DNA of 64,000 nt from Arthrobacter sp. UKPF54-2 (GTDB lineage: Bacteria; Actinomycetota; Actinomycetes; Actinomycetales; Micrococcaceae). Positions 52,955 through 61,816 of this stretch are shown piece after piece. The position numbers were made by a program, and so were the translations under genes. The stretch spans positions 930,001 through 994,000 of the forward strand of contig NZ_CP040174.1 in NCBI RefSeq assembly GCF_007858535.1, read 5' to 3'. Within the stretch, counting starts at the first letter, position 1; the number at the start of each line of letters is the position of its first letter. The notes beneath the pieces are model-generated. The model was not told the origin of the DNA, ran no database searches, and saw only the letters and a list, made by a program, of their open reading frames with translations.

Positions 52955-54360
52955 GGTTCGACATTGGCACTTAAAGGCGGGCGTGGCAATGGCAGTCCGG
53001 ATCCGGCGGCACTGGTGCCGGGGCTGCGGGCCGGAACGCGGCCCAGGAGCAGCACGGCGAGAACAAAGCAGGCCGCCCCGCCGCCGAGGAGCCCCACGGT
53101 GAGCCCGTTGAGCGCCGCGTCGGTGACCGGGATGAAAACGACGACGGCGGCCGTTACCACGGCGGCGGCCGGCCGGGCACGTGCGGTGCCCGGCGCCGTC
53201 GGCCGTTCCTCGAGTCGCCCGAACAGTGCCAGCACCGGCAGCAGCAGGAGGAGGACGCCCAGCAGCGCCAGCGGCCTGGTCCACCACCATGCGGCAGTTC
53301 CCCCGGCGGGCTGCGGCAGATCCGTCAGCAGCAACAGGCCGGACATCGCCGCGAGCAGCGGCAGGTGCCACAGGTAGACGGTCATGGAACGCCGTCCCGC
53401 CCGGGCCAGCAGCCTGCGGACCCCGCCGAGGGCGGCCAGCCGGGTGAGCAGGGGCCGGAGCAGTTGGAGCGCCGAGGCCTGCGAGACGGCCAGCAGGAAC
53501 AGGGTGAGGTTGGGCGGGTTGAGGTTCACAAGCATGTTTCCGGAGTACAGGCGCAGCACCACCAGCAGGCCGAGGACCAGGTTGCTGCCCGCCACCAGGC
53601 CGAGGAGCGCGGCGGGGCCCAGGCTCGGCAGCGTCCCGTCGGCCAGCAGGAAGCCAAGCTGCTGTACGGCGCACCACAGGAACACCATGTTGGCGTAGGC
53701 CAGCTGGGGCACGGCCCCGCGGAGGCAGTCCACGGCCACCACCAGCGAGACGAGCACGGCCAATGTCAGCCAGGGCGCCCGGGCATGGAGCGCGGCCAGC
53801 CACGGGAGGTTCAGCTGCGCCGCCAGGTACGCGGCCAGGAACCACAGCGGCATGCCGGCGCCGCTGGCCAGCAGCTGGATCACCTGCGGGTCCACGCCGC
53901 TGAGCCGGGCGGCCCACAGGCCGGTGAACATCACGGCCAGCAGGACTGCGGCCGGACGGATCAGCCGCAGCAGCCGGCCCTGGATGAACTCGAGGGCGCT
54001 GCCGCCCAGGGACCGCAGCCGCCGCCAGGAGTGCAGGCCGGTGATTCCGCCGGCGACGAAGAACAGCGGCATCACCTGCAGCACCCAGACCACGGGCTCG
54101 AACCAGCGCTGGTTGCCAAGGGTGTTTTCGGAGCTCACGGTGCCGTCCGGGTGCAGGACCGGGCTGACCATCAGGGTATGGCCGATGACCACCAGCGCGA
54201 GGCAGAAGAACCGGGTCAGGTCGATGACCAGGTCGCGCCCCGGCACGGATCCTGCCGGGCCGTCCGGGAGCGGCTGCCGCGGCGCCGGCAGGCCGACGTC
54301 GGAATCTGCCAACGCGCCCCCTTCGAGCTGTGAGCGTAGAACCTTCCCTGTTGCCTCCAT
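52951..54360 (-). CDS. acyltransferase family 3 membrane protein
   Basis: A 469-residue membrane acyltransferase with about 10-11 helices. The start LVIDLTRFFCLALVVIGHTL (around residue 45) is the usual first helix of acyltransferase 3, with the catalytic-type His in it, and further helix segments follow to the end. These proteins move acyl groups onto carbohydrates of the envelope. The start at 54360 is a Met preceding the first helix; a longer frame upstream is Pro/Arg-rich. Its gene overlaps the small GNAT gene. Confidence 0.82.
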   Translation of the reverse strand: MEATGKVLRSQLEGGALADSDVGLPAPRQPLPDGPAGSVPGRDLVIDLTRFFCLALVVIGHTLMVSPVLHPDGTVSSENTLGNQRWFEPVVWVLQVMPLFFVAGGITGLHSWRRLRSLGGSALEFIQGRLLRLIRPAAVLLAVMFTGLWAARLSGVDPQVIQLLASGAGMPLWFLAAYLAAQLNLPWLAALHARAPWLTLAVLVSLVVAVDCLRGAVPQLAYANMVFLWCAVQQLGFLLADGTLPSLGPAALLGLVAGSNLVLGLLVVLRLYSGNMLVNLNPPNLTLFLLAVSQASALQLLRPLLTRLAALGGVRRLLARAGRRSMTVYLWHLPLLAAMSGLLLLTDLPQPAGGTAAWWWTRPLALLGVLLLLLPVLALFGRLEERPTAPGTARARPAAAVVTAAVVVFIPVTDAALNGLTVGLLGGGAACFVLAVLLLGRVPARSPGTSAAGSGLPLPRPPLSANVEP

Positions 54361-54401
54361 TGTCGGCTCTGGGGCCGCCGGCGGCCAGACCCGCCGGCCG
54401 G

Positions 54402-55280
54402 TCAGCGCGAGAGCGTGGCCAATGCCGTGGCCACAAAGGTCCCCGCCGCGGCGCCCCACTCGGTCAGCAGTCCCTGAAGGTTCTCGCCGTCCCGGCGGTG
54501 GGTGGCGGTGCGGGTTTCGAGGGTCCTCAGGACGCCCGTGCGCAGCTCCGTGTTGAAGTTGACCTTGCCCACGTTCATGCTGGCGGCCTTGACGAGCTCG
54601 GCGGCCGGAATGCCCGAGGCGCCGTGCAGCACCAGCGGAATGCGGGTCCGCACGGCGATGTCCTGCAGCACGTCCCAGCGCAGCTCCGGCTCGCCCTGGT
54701 ACCGGCCGTGGACGTTGCCCACGGCTACGGCCAGCAGCTGGGCACCGGTGCGGGACACAAAGTCCCCCACCTGCGCGGAGTCGGTGAGCCCGGCCGTCCC
54801 GGCGGCCGGGGCGCTGCCTGCGGCGTCGGCTCCGAAAGCGCGGTCCTCGTCGCCGGCGAGTCCGCCGAGCTCGGCCTCGATCACGATCTCCCCGGCGAAG
54901 CCGGCGCCGTCCAGGACGGCGCGCGCGGCGCGGACCAGGGCGATGTTGTCCTCGTAATCGAGCGAGGACCCGTCCACCAGGACCGAGTCGGCCCCGGCGG
55001 CCGCGGCGCCGGCAATCACCGCGAGGTCTGAGGCATGGTCGAGCTGGACGGCCACCGGGACGCCGGCGTCGTCGGCCAGGCCGCGCAGCGCGGCGATCAG
55101 CCGCAGGCCGCCGGACGTGGCCGCGGTGCTTGGCGAGACCAGCAGGATGGCGCCGCGGCCGGCGTCCTCTGCCGCCGCCACGACGGCGAGCGCCGTCGTG
55201 AAGTCGTAGCAGGTGAAGGCCGGGACGGCTGATCCCTGCTGCAGGGCGGCGCCGACGAGGGAGTCGAGACGGGCTCGCAT
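54402..55280 (-). CDS. class II fructose-bisphosphate-type aldolase
   Basis: A 292-residue class II aldolase. The catalytic Asp81 and a zinc His82 are in QLDHASD; further zinc histidines lie in GNVHGRY and VLHGASG; the phosphate-binding turn and GKVNFNTELR complete the family pattern. Class II aldolases split a sugar phosphate to DHAP and an aldehyde. It sits at the end of the tetronate cluster, its start overlapping the permease stop by one base (TGATG at 55278-55282). Its substrate may be an acid-sugar phosphate; see the finding. About 30 residues of Gly/Ala/Asp-rich insert precede the DSAQVGDF part. Confidence 0.85.
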   Translation of the reverse strand: MRARLDSLVGAALQQGSAVPAFTCYDFTTALAVVAAAEDAGRGAILLVSPSTAATSGGLRLIAALRGLADDAGVPVAVQLDHASDLAVIAGAAAAGADSVLVDGSSLDYEDNIALVRAARAVLDGAGFAGEIVIEAELGGLAGDEDRAFGADAAGSAPAAGTAGLTDSAQVGDFVSRTGAQLLAVAVGNVHGRYQGEPELRWDVLQDIAVRTRIPLVLHGASGIPAAELVKAASMNVGKVNFNTELRTGVLRTLETRTATHRRDGENLQGLLTEWGAAAGTFVATALATLSR

Positions 55281-56746
55281 CAGACGCTCAGGCCTCCCAC
55301 CAGGATCCAGGCCACGAACGTCAGCGCGAAGCCGGCCAGACCCAGCACGGTGGTGAGCACGGTCCAGGTCTTGAGGCCGTCGGCGACGCTGAGGCCGTAG
55401 TACCGGACGACCACCCAGAAGCCGGCGTCGGTCACGTGGGAGAGGCCCAGGGAGCCGAAGCCGATGGCGATGACGATCACGGCAATCTGGGCCGGGGTGT
55501 AGCCGCCGCCGGCCACGGCGGAGGACAGCAGGCCCGCCGTGGTGACAATCGCGACCGTGGCCGAGCCCTGGGCGGCGCGGAGGGCCAGGGAGATGATGAA
55601 GCCCAGCAGCAGCAGCGGGACGCCGAGGGTGTCGAGGGATTCGGAGAGGGCCTTGCCGATGCCGCTGACCTGCAGGACCCCGCCAAAGACGCCGCCGGCC
55701 GCGACCACCAGCAGGATGGAGGCGATCGGGGGCAGGGCCCCTTCAAAGATTTCGCCGGTCTCCGTCAGCGACCACTGGCGGCGGACAGCCAGGAGGAAGA
55801 AGCAAAGCGCAACGGCCACCAGGAGGGCGAAGACGGGGGTGCCAACGAAGGACGCGACGCCGTACCAGAAGCTGTTCTTGTCGATCACGAGGGTGCCCAC
55901 GGTGCCGAGCAGGATGAGCACGATCGGGGTGGCGATGAGGGTGATGATGAGGGCGGGGCGGGGCGCGGCCAGGGCCTTGCTGCCGGGCCCGTCGTGGCCG
56001 ACCCGGACCAGGGAGGCGGAGCCGAACTCGTCCACCTGTGCCTTGACGGAGGGCAGCAGTTCGTAGTCCTTGCGGTTCATGATGGAGGCCACAAAGTAGG
56101 ACAGGAAGCCGAGCGGGACGCAGATCGCGAGCGAGATCAGGGCGATCAGTCCGATGTCGGCCCCGAGCACGCCGGCGCCGGCCACGATGCCCGGGTGCGG
56201 GGGCACGGCCACGTGGATGGCCAGCATGATGCCGGCCATGGGCAGGCCGAACTTCACCGGGTGGACGTTGGCGATCTTGGCGAAGGCGTAGACGATCGGC
56301 ACCAGGACGATGATGCCGACTTCGAAGAAGACCGGGATCGCGACGAGGAAGCCGACGGCGGTGAGGGCCACGGCCACCCGGCGGGCGCCGAGTTTGGCGG
56401 TGAAGTGGTCCGCGAGGGACTGCACGCCGCCGGAGACCTCGATCATCCGTCCCAGGATCGCGCCGAGGGCGATCAGCAGGGCCACCTTGCCCATGGTGCT
56501 TCCGACCCCGTTGGCCACCACGGTGAAGACGTCCTTGAGCGGGATCTGCGCGGCCACGGCCACCAGGATGCTGACGGTCAGCAGGGCCACGAAGGCCTGG
56601 ATCTTGAAGCGGATGATCATCAGCAGCAGCAGCGCAACGCCGGCCACCGCGATGGTCAGCAGCAGCGGGGTTCCCAGCTCCACGGCCGGCTTGATGACGG
56701 GCGCGTCGGCCGCGCGCACCATCAGGGAATTGAGCAGGGGGTTCAT
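55280..56746 (-). CDS. GntP family gluconate/acid-sugar permease
   Basis: A 488-residue permease with about 12-14 helices of the GntP group, with the GVGSTMGKVALLIALGAILG and PVFFEVGIIVLVPIVYAFAK parts typical of it. It should import a sugar acid with protons. It is between the aldolase and the dehydrogenase in the acid-sugar cluster, as in the E. coli ygb cluster, where the permease is YgbN. Specificity for L-threonate or D-erythronate is likely but inferred. Confidence 0.85.
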   Translation of the reverse strand: MNPLLNSLMVRAADAPVIKPAVELGTPLLLTIAVAGVALLLLMIIRFKIQAFVALLTVSILVAVAAQIPLKDVFTVVANGVGSTMGKVALLIALGAILGRMIEVSGGVQSLADHFTAKLGARRVAVALTAVGFLVAIPVFFEVGIIVLVPIVYAFAKIANVHPVKFGLPMAGIMLAIHVAVPPHPGIVAGAGVLGADIGLIALISLAICVPLGFLSYFVASIMNRKDYELLPSVKAQVDEFGSASLVRVGHDGPGSKALAAPRPALIITLIATPIVLILLGTVGTLVIDKNSFWYGVASFVGTPVFALLVAVALCFFLLAVRRQWSLTETGEIFEGALPPIASILLVVAAGGVFGGVLQVSGIGKALSESLDTLGVPLLLLGFIISLALRAAQGSATVAIVTTAGLLSSAVAGGGYTPAQIAVIVIAIGFGSLGLSHVTDAGFWVVVRYYGLSVADGLKTWTVLTTVLGLAGFALTFVAWILVGGLSV

Positions 56747-56860
56747 GCGGGGGTCTCCTTTGACGTCACTTTAGCCAGTGAGGGTGATTTGGACGACGAC
56801 GGCGGACGGCGCCGCCGTCGTCGGTAGGGGGTTCCGGAGGGATCCGGGCTGTGCGGTGGT

Positions 56861-57754
56861 TTAGGCGTTGCGCTTGGTGGGGGCGAGGACCTTGATGACC
56901 GCGGAGTCGTCGGCGGCGGCGAGCCCCTGGGCCTGACCCAGCAGGTAGAGCTGTTCGGCGGCGGCGGCCACGGGTGCGGCGAGTCCCGCCGCCCGGGTGG
57001 CCTTGCCGACGATGCCCATGTCCTTGACGAAGATGTCCAGGCGGCTGAGGACCTCCGCGCCGCTTTCCGTGTAGGCCTCGAGGATGCGGGGGCCGCGGTT
57101 GGAGAGCATAAAGGAGCCGGCGGCGCCGGCTTCCAGGGCCGCGAGCGTCTTGGCCTGGTCCAGGCCGAGGGCGTCCGCGAGGGCCATCGCCTCGGCCGCG
57201 GCGGCGATGTGGATCCCGCAGAGCAGCTGGTTGACGGTCTTGAGGGCCTGTCCGTCGCCGGGCTTGTCCCCCACGACGGTCAGGGTCGAGGCGAGCAGTT
57301 CCAGGACCGGGCGGGCCGATTCCAGTGCCTGCGGTTCGGCGCCGACGACGATCAGCAGGTCGCCTTCGCCGGCGCGCTTTGGCCCGCCGGAGAGCGGGGC
57401 GTCAACGAGGCAGACGCCGTACTCGGCGAGCCGGGCGACGGTGGCCGGAATGGCGTCGGTGCCGACGGTGCTGCCGAGGATGACGACGGCGCCCGGCTTC
57501 AGCACGGCGGCGACGCCGTTTTCGCCGAAGAGGACATCGTCCAGCTGCTCGCCGTTGCGGACGGCCAGGAGAAGTGCATCCGCGCCCTCCGCCGCTGCCC
57601 GGGCGGAGGCGAAGGTGCGGACCCCGGCGTCTTCTGCGAGCCGGAGGCGGGGCTCGGCGATGTCGAAGCCGTGGACGGTCAGGTCGGTGGCGAGGCGGGC
57701 GGCCATGGGCAGCCCCATGGCGCCGAGGCCGAGGACGGTGACTTGGTAGTTCAT
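56861..57754 (-). CDS. L-threonate dehydrogenase-like (3-hydroxyisobutyrate dehydrogenase family)
   Basis: A 297-residue NAD-binding beta-hydroxyacid dehydrogenase. The Rossmann start VLGLGAMGLPMAARLATDL, the substrate motif VDAPLSGGPKRAGEGDLLIV and the catalytic Lys region QALKTVNQLL are all present. In acid-sugar clusters this enzyme (LtnD) oxidises L-threonate or D-erythronate at C2. It is about 30 bases from the kinase gene. It could instead act on another hydroxyacid, but the neighbours favour tetronates. Confidence 0.82.
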   Translation of the reverse strand: MNYQVTVLGLGAMGLPMAARLATDLTVHGFDIAEPRLRLAEDAGVRTFASARAAAEGADALLLAVRNGEQLDDVLFGENGVAAVLKPGAVVILGSTVGTDAIPATVARLAEYGVCLVDAPLSGGPKRAGEGDLLIVVGAEPQALESARPVLELLASTLTVVGDKPGDGQALKTVNQLLCGIHIAAAAEAMALADALGLDQAKTLAALEAGAAGSFMLSNRGPRILEAYTESGAEVLSRLDIFVKDMGIVGKATRAAGLAAPVAAAAEQLYLLGQAQGLAAADDSAVIKVLAPTKRNA

Positions 57755-57784
57755 GGTTTTCTCCGTTGAAAGCTGGGGCTGGGA

Positions 57785-59329
57785 CTAGAAGGTGTTGCTG
57801 AGTTTGCGGGTGACCTGGGCCAGGGATTCGTCGTCGCCGACGTTGCCGGCGAAGACCACATACGGGATGCCCTTGGCGGGACCGTCCACCGGCTCCCACA
57901 GGCTGACGATGCCCGGCAGCATGGGGCCGCGGACGATCGCGTGGCGGATTTCCAGGCCGTGGGCGGCCACGTCCGAGGAGGTGATGCCGCCCTTGGCGAT
58001 GACAAAACGCGGCGGGAACGTCTTCAGCGTCCGGTTCACCACGGCGACGACGGCGGCCGACACGGTGCGGGCAATCCGCAGGCTCTCCGCGGCGTCATCC
58101 GTTTTGATGAGCAGCCGGCTGGTGTGCAGGATGACGTCGGCGCTGTGCAAGGCCTCCACCACGGTCCGGACAATGTTGTCCAGATAGCCCTCGGCGTCGC
58201 CGTCGAGGAGTTTTTCGACGTCGATTTCCACGATGCGGGCGGCGCGGTGCTGCTCGACCAGGGCCTTGAGCTGGCGGGTGGTGACGCCGACGTGCGAGCC
58301 GACCACAATAAGGCCGCCGGCGTCCGAGGGGGTGTTGCCCGCGTGGGCTTCCTCGCCGCTGAGTTCGGCACGGATCTCCTGGCCGATGCGGCCGCGGACG
58401 AAGGGCGGGCCAACCCGGTAGAGCAGTTTCTTGCCGCGGCGTTCGGCTTCCTCCAGGCCCAGGGCGAGTGCACGCAGGTCGTTTTCGGTGACAATGTCGG
58501 CCACGATCGGGGTGGAGTCCGTGGCGGCGTCGATGGCGTCGGCGATGGCCTTGGCCGAAACCTGGGGATCGCCGTCCGGGCCGGCGGCGCGGATGACGTC
58601 CAGGTCCAGCACGATCACCGACTCCGCGGGGAACCGGCCCTTGGACTTCTCTTCGACGTATTTGGCCAGCTCTGAGTTCGCGAAACCGAAGCTCGCGTCC
58701 CTGGCGAATTCCGTCTCCGCCACGGGGGTGAGCCGGCCGGCACTGGTGCCGGTGCCGCGCATGTAGTGCACGCCGCCGATTGTCACGCGCCCCGCGTCGG
58801 GGAAGGCGGGGACGATCACGACGCCGTCGGTCGGCCCGCCGCCGGCGTCGGCGACGGTGGCCGCGATGGTGTCCGGCTCCAGCGGAAAGTGGCCGCGGAG
58901 GGTGGAGTCGCTGCGGCTGACGAACCCCAGGCGAAGTGTGGAAGCGGCGTCGGGGGAAGCGGCGCCGTCGCTCACGAGGGCGGCTGCGGCAAGGGCGTTG
59001 CGGACCACTTCCTCGTTGCGGGCGGCCGCCTCCGCGGGGTCCAGGCTGCGCGTGTTGGTCAGCACGTAGACCGCGTCGGGGCGGCGGCCGTCGATCCGGT
59101 GGCCGAACGCCCAGCTGAGGTCCTCGACCTCCCAGCGGGTCAGAACCGGCAGGTCCGCGACGGACTGCGTTCCGGTGGGGTCGTCGTCGAGCACCACCAG
59201 GATGCGCGGTGACGCTCCGGCCGCGGCGGCCAGGGCGTCGGCGACGGTCCGGGCGGGAATCTGGACCTCGGCCGGGAAGGCGGCCAGCACGTCGGCTTCA
59301 TAAGGCTCTGCTTCAAAGGTCACTTGCAC
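57785..59329 (-). CDS. four-carbon acid sugar kinase, OtnK-like (DUF1537)
   Basis: A 514-residue kinase with both halves of the family: N-terminal substrate domain (LVVLDDDPTGTQSVADLPVL, the DDDPTG motif near residue 45) and C-terminal nucleotide domain (FVIAKGGITSSDVA, GIVSLW). DUF1537 kinases phosphorylate the acid sugars D-erythronate, L-threonate or their 3-keto forms. It lies beside the LtnD-like dehydrogenase, as in ygbJ-ygbK. It is full length. It is divergent from the FadR-type regulator. Confidence 0.84.
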   Translation of the reverse strand: MQVTFEAEPYEADVLAAFPAEVQIPARTVADALAAAAGASPRILVVLDDDPTGTQSVADLPVLTRWEVEDLSWAFGHRIDGRRPDAVYVLTNTRSLDPAEAAARNEEVVRNALAAAALVSDGAASPDAASTLRLGFVSRSDSTLRGHFPLEPDTIAATVADAGGGPTDGVVIVPAFPDAGRVTIGGVHYMRGTGTSAGRLTPVAETEFARDASFGFANSELAKYVEEKSKGRFPAESVIVLDLDVIRAAGPDGDPQVSAKAIADAIDAATDSTPIVADIVTENDLRALALGLEEAERRGKKLLYRVGPPFVRGRIGQEIRAELSGEEAHAGNTPSDAGGLIVVGSHVGVTTRQLKALVEQHRAARIVEIDVEKLLDGDAEGYLDNIVRTVVEALHSADVILHTSRLLIKTDDAAESLRIARTVSAAVVAVVNRTLKTFPPRFVIAKGGITSSDVAAHGLEIRHAIVRGPMLPGIVSLWEPVDGPAKGIPYVVFAGNVGDDESLAQVTRKLSNTF

Positions 59330-59365
59330 TCCATTGTGGGAATTCTGCTGCGTTGGTGATTTGTA

Positions 59366-59380
59366 AGATGTCTGACATCT
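59366..59380. promoter_or_regulatory. putative FadR-type GntR operator 1
   Basis: AGATGTCTGACATCT is a perfect inverted repeat of 7 + 1 + 7 bases between the divergent kinase and regulator genes. The pattern ATGTCNGACAT is typical of FCD-type GntR operators. Confidence 0.65.
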
Positions 59381-59389
59381 AACATTTGA

Positions 59390-59404
59390 ATGCTAGTCTG
59401 GCAT
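59390..59404. promoter_or_regulatory. putative FadR-type GntR operator 2
   Basis: ATGCTAGTCTGGCAT has arms ATGCTAG and ATGCCAG (6 of 7 match) around a T. Its centre is 24 bases from that of operator 1, about two helix turns. Confidence 0.5.
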
Positions 59405-59468
59405 ACGGCACAAAAACGCGCAAGTAGACTGGTCAGTCAGGTAACTCGGTGGCGGCGGATGGGGAAAA

Positions 59469-60179
59469 TTGGCTAGGAAATCGTTGGTCGGCGTGGTGGC
59501 AGACGAGCTGCTGGACCGCATCATTGCCGGCGAATTTCCGCCCGGGGCATCGGTCCCCGGCGAGCTGGAACTCAGCGCCCGCCACGACGTGAGCCGCATG
59601 ACGGTCCGCGAGGCGATGAAGACCCTGGAAGCCCAGCAGATCCTGAGCGTGGAGCGCGGCCGGGGAACATTTGTGAACCCGCTGAACCGCTGGGCCTCAC
59701 TGGAGGCAGTGCTCCGGGCGGCCTCAGAGGGCGAGAACGACGCCGCGGCCGCCGTCCAGTTGATCGAACTGCGCCGGATGCTGGAAACCGGCGCCTGCGA
59801 GCTGGCCGCGGGACGGATTGGCGAGGCCGACCTTAAGACCCTTAGCGGGCAGGTGGAAGCGATGCGCGAGGCGCATGAGAAGCACGACGTCGCGGCGTTT
59901 GTCGCGGCCGACCTGGCTTTTCACGACCTCATCCTGCGCGCATCGGAGAATGTATTTGTGGCCGTGCTGTTCGCACCGCTGCACCGGGTACTGGAAAAGC
60001 GGCGGACGCAGACCTCCGAGGTGCGCGACATCCAGGCGCATGCGATCGGCCATCACCGCAGCATCGTGGAGGCGCTGTCCACACGCGATCCGCAGCGCGC
60101 GCGGGAGGCCATGGACGCCCACATGCAGCAGACCCTCGATGACCTCAAGACCTACGTCCTGGCGGAACCCCGGGCCTGA
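59469..60179 (+). CDS. FadR/GntR family regulator (FCD domain) of the acid-sugar cluster
   Basis: A 236-residue GntR regulator. The winged helix is at about residues 6-65 (DELLDRIIAGEFPPG, RHDVSRMTVREAMKTLEAQQ) and the C-terminal part is an FCD ligand domain with its metal-binding His pair in RRPDIQAHAIGHH-type segments. It is divergent from the otnK-like kinase, and two palindromes lie between them. The start is a TTG at 59469, with GGGG upstream; a GTG eight codons on is possible. The inducer is likely the acid sugar or its phosphate. Confidence 0.85.
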   Translation: MARKSLVGVVADELLDRIIAGEFPPGASVPGELELSARHDVSRMTVREAMKTLEAQQILSVERGRGTFVNPLNRWASLEAVLRAASEGENDAAAAVQLIELRRMLETGACELAAGRIGEADLKTLSGQVEAMREAHEKHDVAAFVAADLAFHDLILRASENVFVAVLFAPLHRVLEKRRTQTSEVRDIQAHAIGHHRSIVEALSTRDPQRAREAMDAHMQQTLDDLKTYVLAEPRA

Positions 60180-60220
60180 CACGCCGGCCGGGGCGCCCGG
60201 CCGGGGCTCAGGCGGACAAT

Positions 60221-60577
<357 letters not shown>

Positions 60578-60640
60578 TCAGGGGGCGCTAGGGACATAAG
60601 TACCTAGCGGAGCCGCACATTCCGGCGTATTGCTGGCATT

Positions 60641-61492
60641 GTGAACGCGGCCAGCTTCAGCAATCCGGCAGAGGCCCGAAAAGGTGCACACATCACCGGC
60701 TCCGGGCCCTGGACACGCTACGTCGCCCTGGGAGACTCCTTCACCGCCGGCCTGGGCGATCCGGAGCCCCTGAACCCCGGCGGCATGAGGGGCTGGGCGG
60801 ACCGGATCGCCGAGGAATTCAGCGCCGTACGCCAGGATTTCGCCTACGCCAACCTGGCCATCAGCGGCCTCGTGCTGCAGCAGATCGTGGACCAGCAGCT
60901 CGCCCCGGCGATTGCCCTGAAACCGGACCTCGTCACCCTCTCCGCCGGCGGCAACGACCTGGTCTTCCACCGGCGCGACCCGGACCGGCTGGCGGCCAGC
61001 CTGGACGAGGCCGTGGCGGCGCTCTCCGCCACGGGGGCGACGGTGGTGCTGTTCACCGGGCCCGACTGGGGGGATACGCCGGTCTTCAGCCACATCCGGG
61101 GCAAAGTCGCCGTCTTCAACGAGAACATCCGGACCATCGCCGCCCGCCACCACGGCGTCATTGCCGACCTGTGGACGCTGCGGCAGTTGAGCGACCCCCG
61201 GATGTGGGATCCGGACCGCCTGCACTTCTCCCCGCTCGGCCACCACACGATCGCCTCCATGGTGCTGGACACGCTGCACGTCCCGCACGGCCTGGAACCG
61301 CTGCAGCCCAAGCCGCTGCCGGCCGGCAACTGGCGGGAGACCCGGGCCGGCGACCTGGCCTGGGCCACGCACTACCTGCTGCCCTGGATGATGCAGCGCG
61401 TCCGCCCGCGCGCCGGCAACTTGCCTCCCGCCCCGAAGCGTCCCGAGCCGGGCCCGGTCTTCGGCTGGCCGGACACCGCGGCCCACCCCTAG
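60641..61492 (+). CDS. SGNH/GDSL hydrolase family protein
   Basis: A 283-residue SGNH hydrolase. Ser33 is in VALGDSFTAGLG, the Gly and Asn of blocks II and III are in AISGL and SAGGNDLVF, and the Asp/His pair is in DPDRLHFSPLGHH. It should hydrolyse an ester or acyl group. No signal peptide is seen. The start is a GTG at 60641, and the gene stands downstream of the CsoR-type operators. Confidence 0.86.
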   Translation: MNAASFSNPAEARKGAHITGSGPWTRYVALGDSFTAGLGDPEPLNPGGMRGWADRIAEEFSAVRQDFAYANLAISGLVLQQIVDQQLAPAIALKPDLVTLSAGGNDLVFHRRDPDRLAASLDEAVAALSATGATVVLFTGPDWGDTPVFSHIRGKVAVFNENIRTIAARHHGVIADLWTLRQLSDPRMWDPDRLHFSPLGHHTIASMVLDTLHVPHGLEPLQPKPLPAGNWRETRAGDLAWATHYLLPWMMQRVRPRAGNLPPAPKRPEPGPVFGWPDTAAHP

Positions 61493-61587
61493 ACCCCCGC
61501 CCCTAGTCCGGCCGGGATCTGTCGGCTAATCTGCAGGGACGGCCCCAGCCGGAGACTGCAGACCGATGGCGATCATGAGGAGCGAAG

Positions 61588-61797
61588 TTGTCTAATCACA
61601 CTTACAGCATTTCTGAAATTGTCGGGACCTCGAATGAAGGCGTGGACGCCGCCGTGCGCAACGGCATCGCCGAGGCCGCGAAGACGCTCCGGAACCTGGA
61701 CTGGTTCGAGGTCAAGGAGATCCGCGGGCACCTCGAGAACGGCCAGGTGGCCGACTGGCAGGTGACGATCAAACTCGGGTTCCGGCTGGAGCGTTAA
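61588..61797 (+). CDS. dodecin, flavin-binding
   Basis: A 69-residue dodecin. The start SNHTYSISEIVGTSNEGVDA and the aromatic residue in NLDWFEVKEIRGHLENG (the Trp that stacks on flavin in dodecins) are present. Dodecins form 12-mers that store riboflavin-type flavins. The start is a TTG at 61588, supported by GAGGAG nine bases before it. It is followed by an aldo/keto reductase gene after 19 bases and may be co-transcribed. Confidence 0.88.
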   Translation: MSNHTYSISEIVGTSNEGVDAAVRNGIAEAAKTLRNLDWFEVKEIRGHLENGQVADWQVTIKLGFRLER

Positions 61798-61816
61798 CGT
61801 CCGGGAAGGACCGCCC

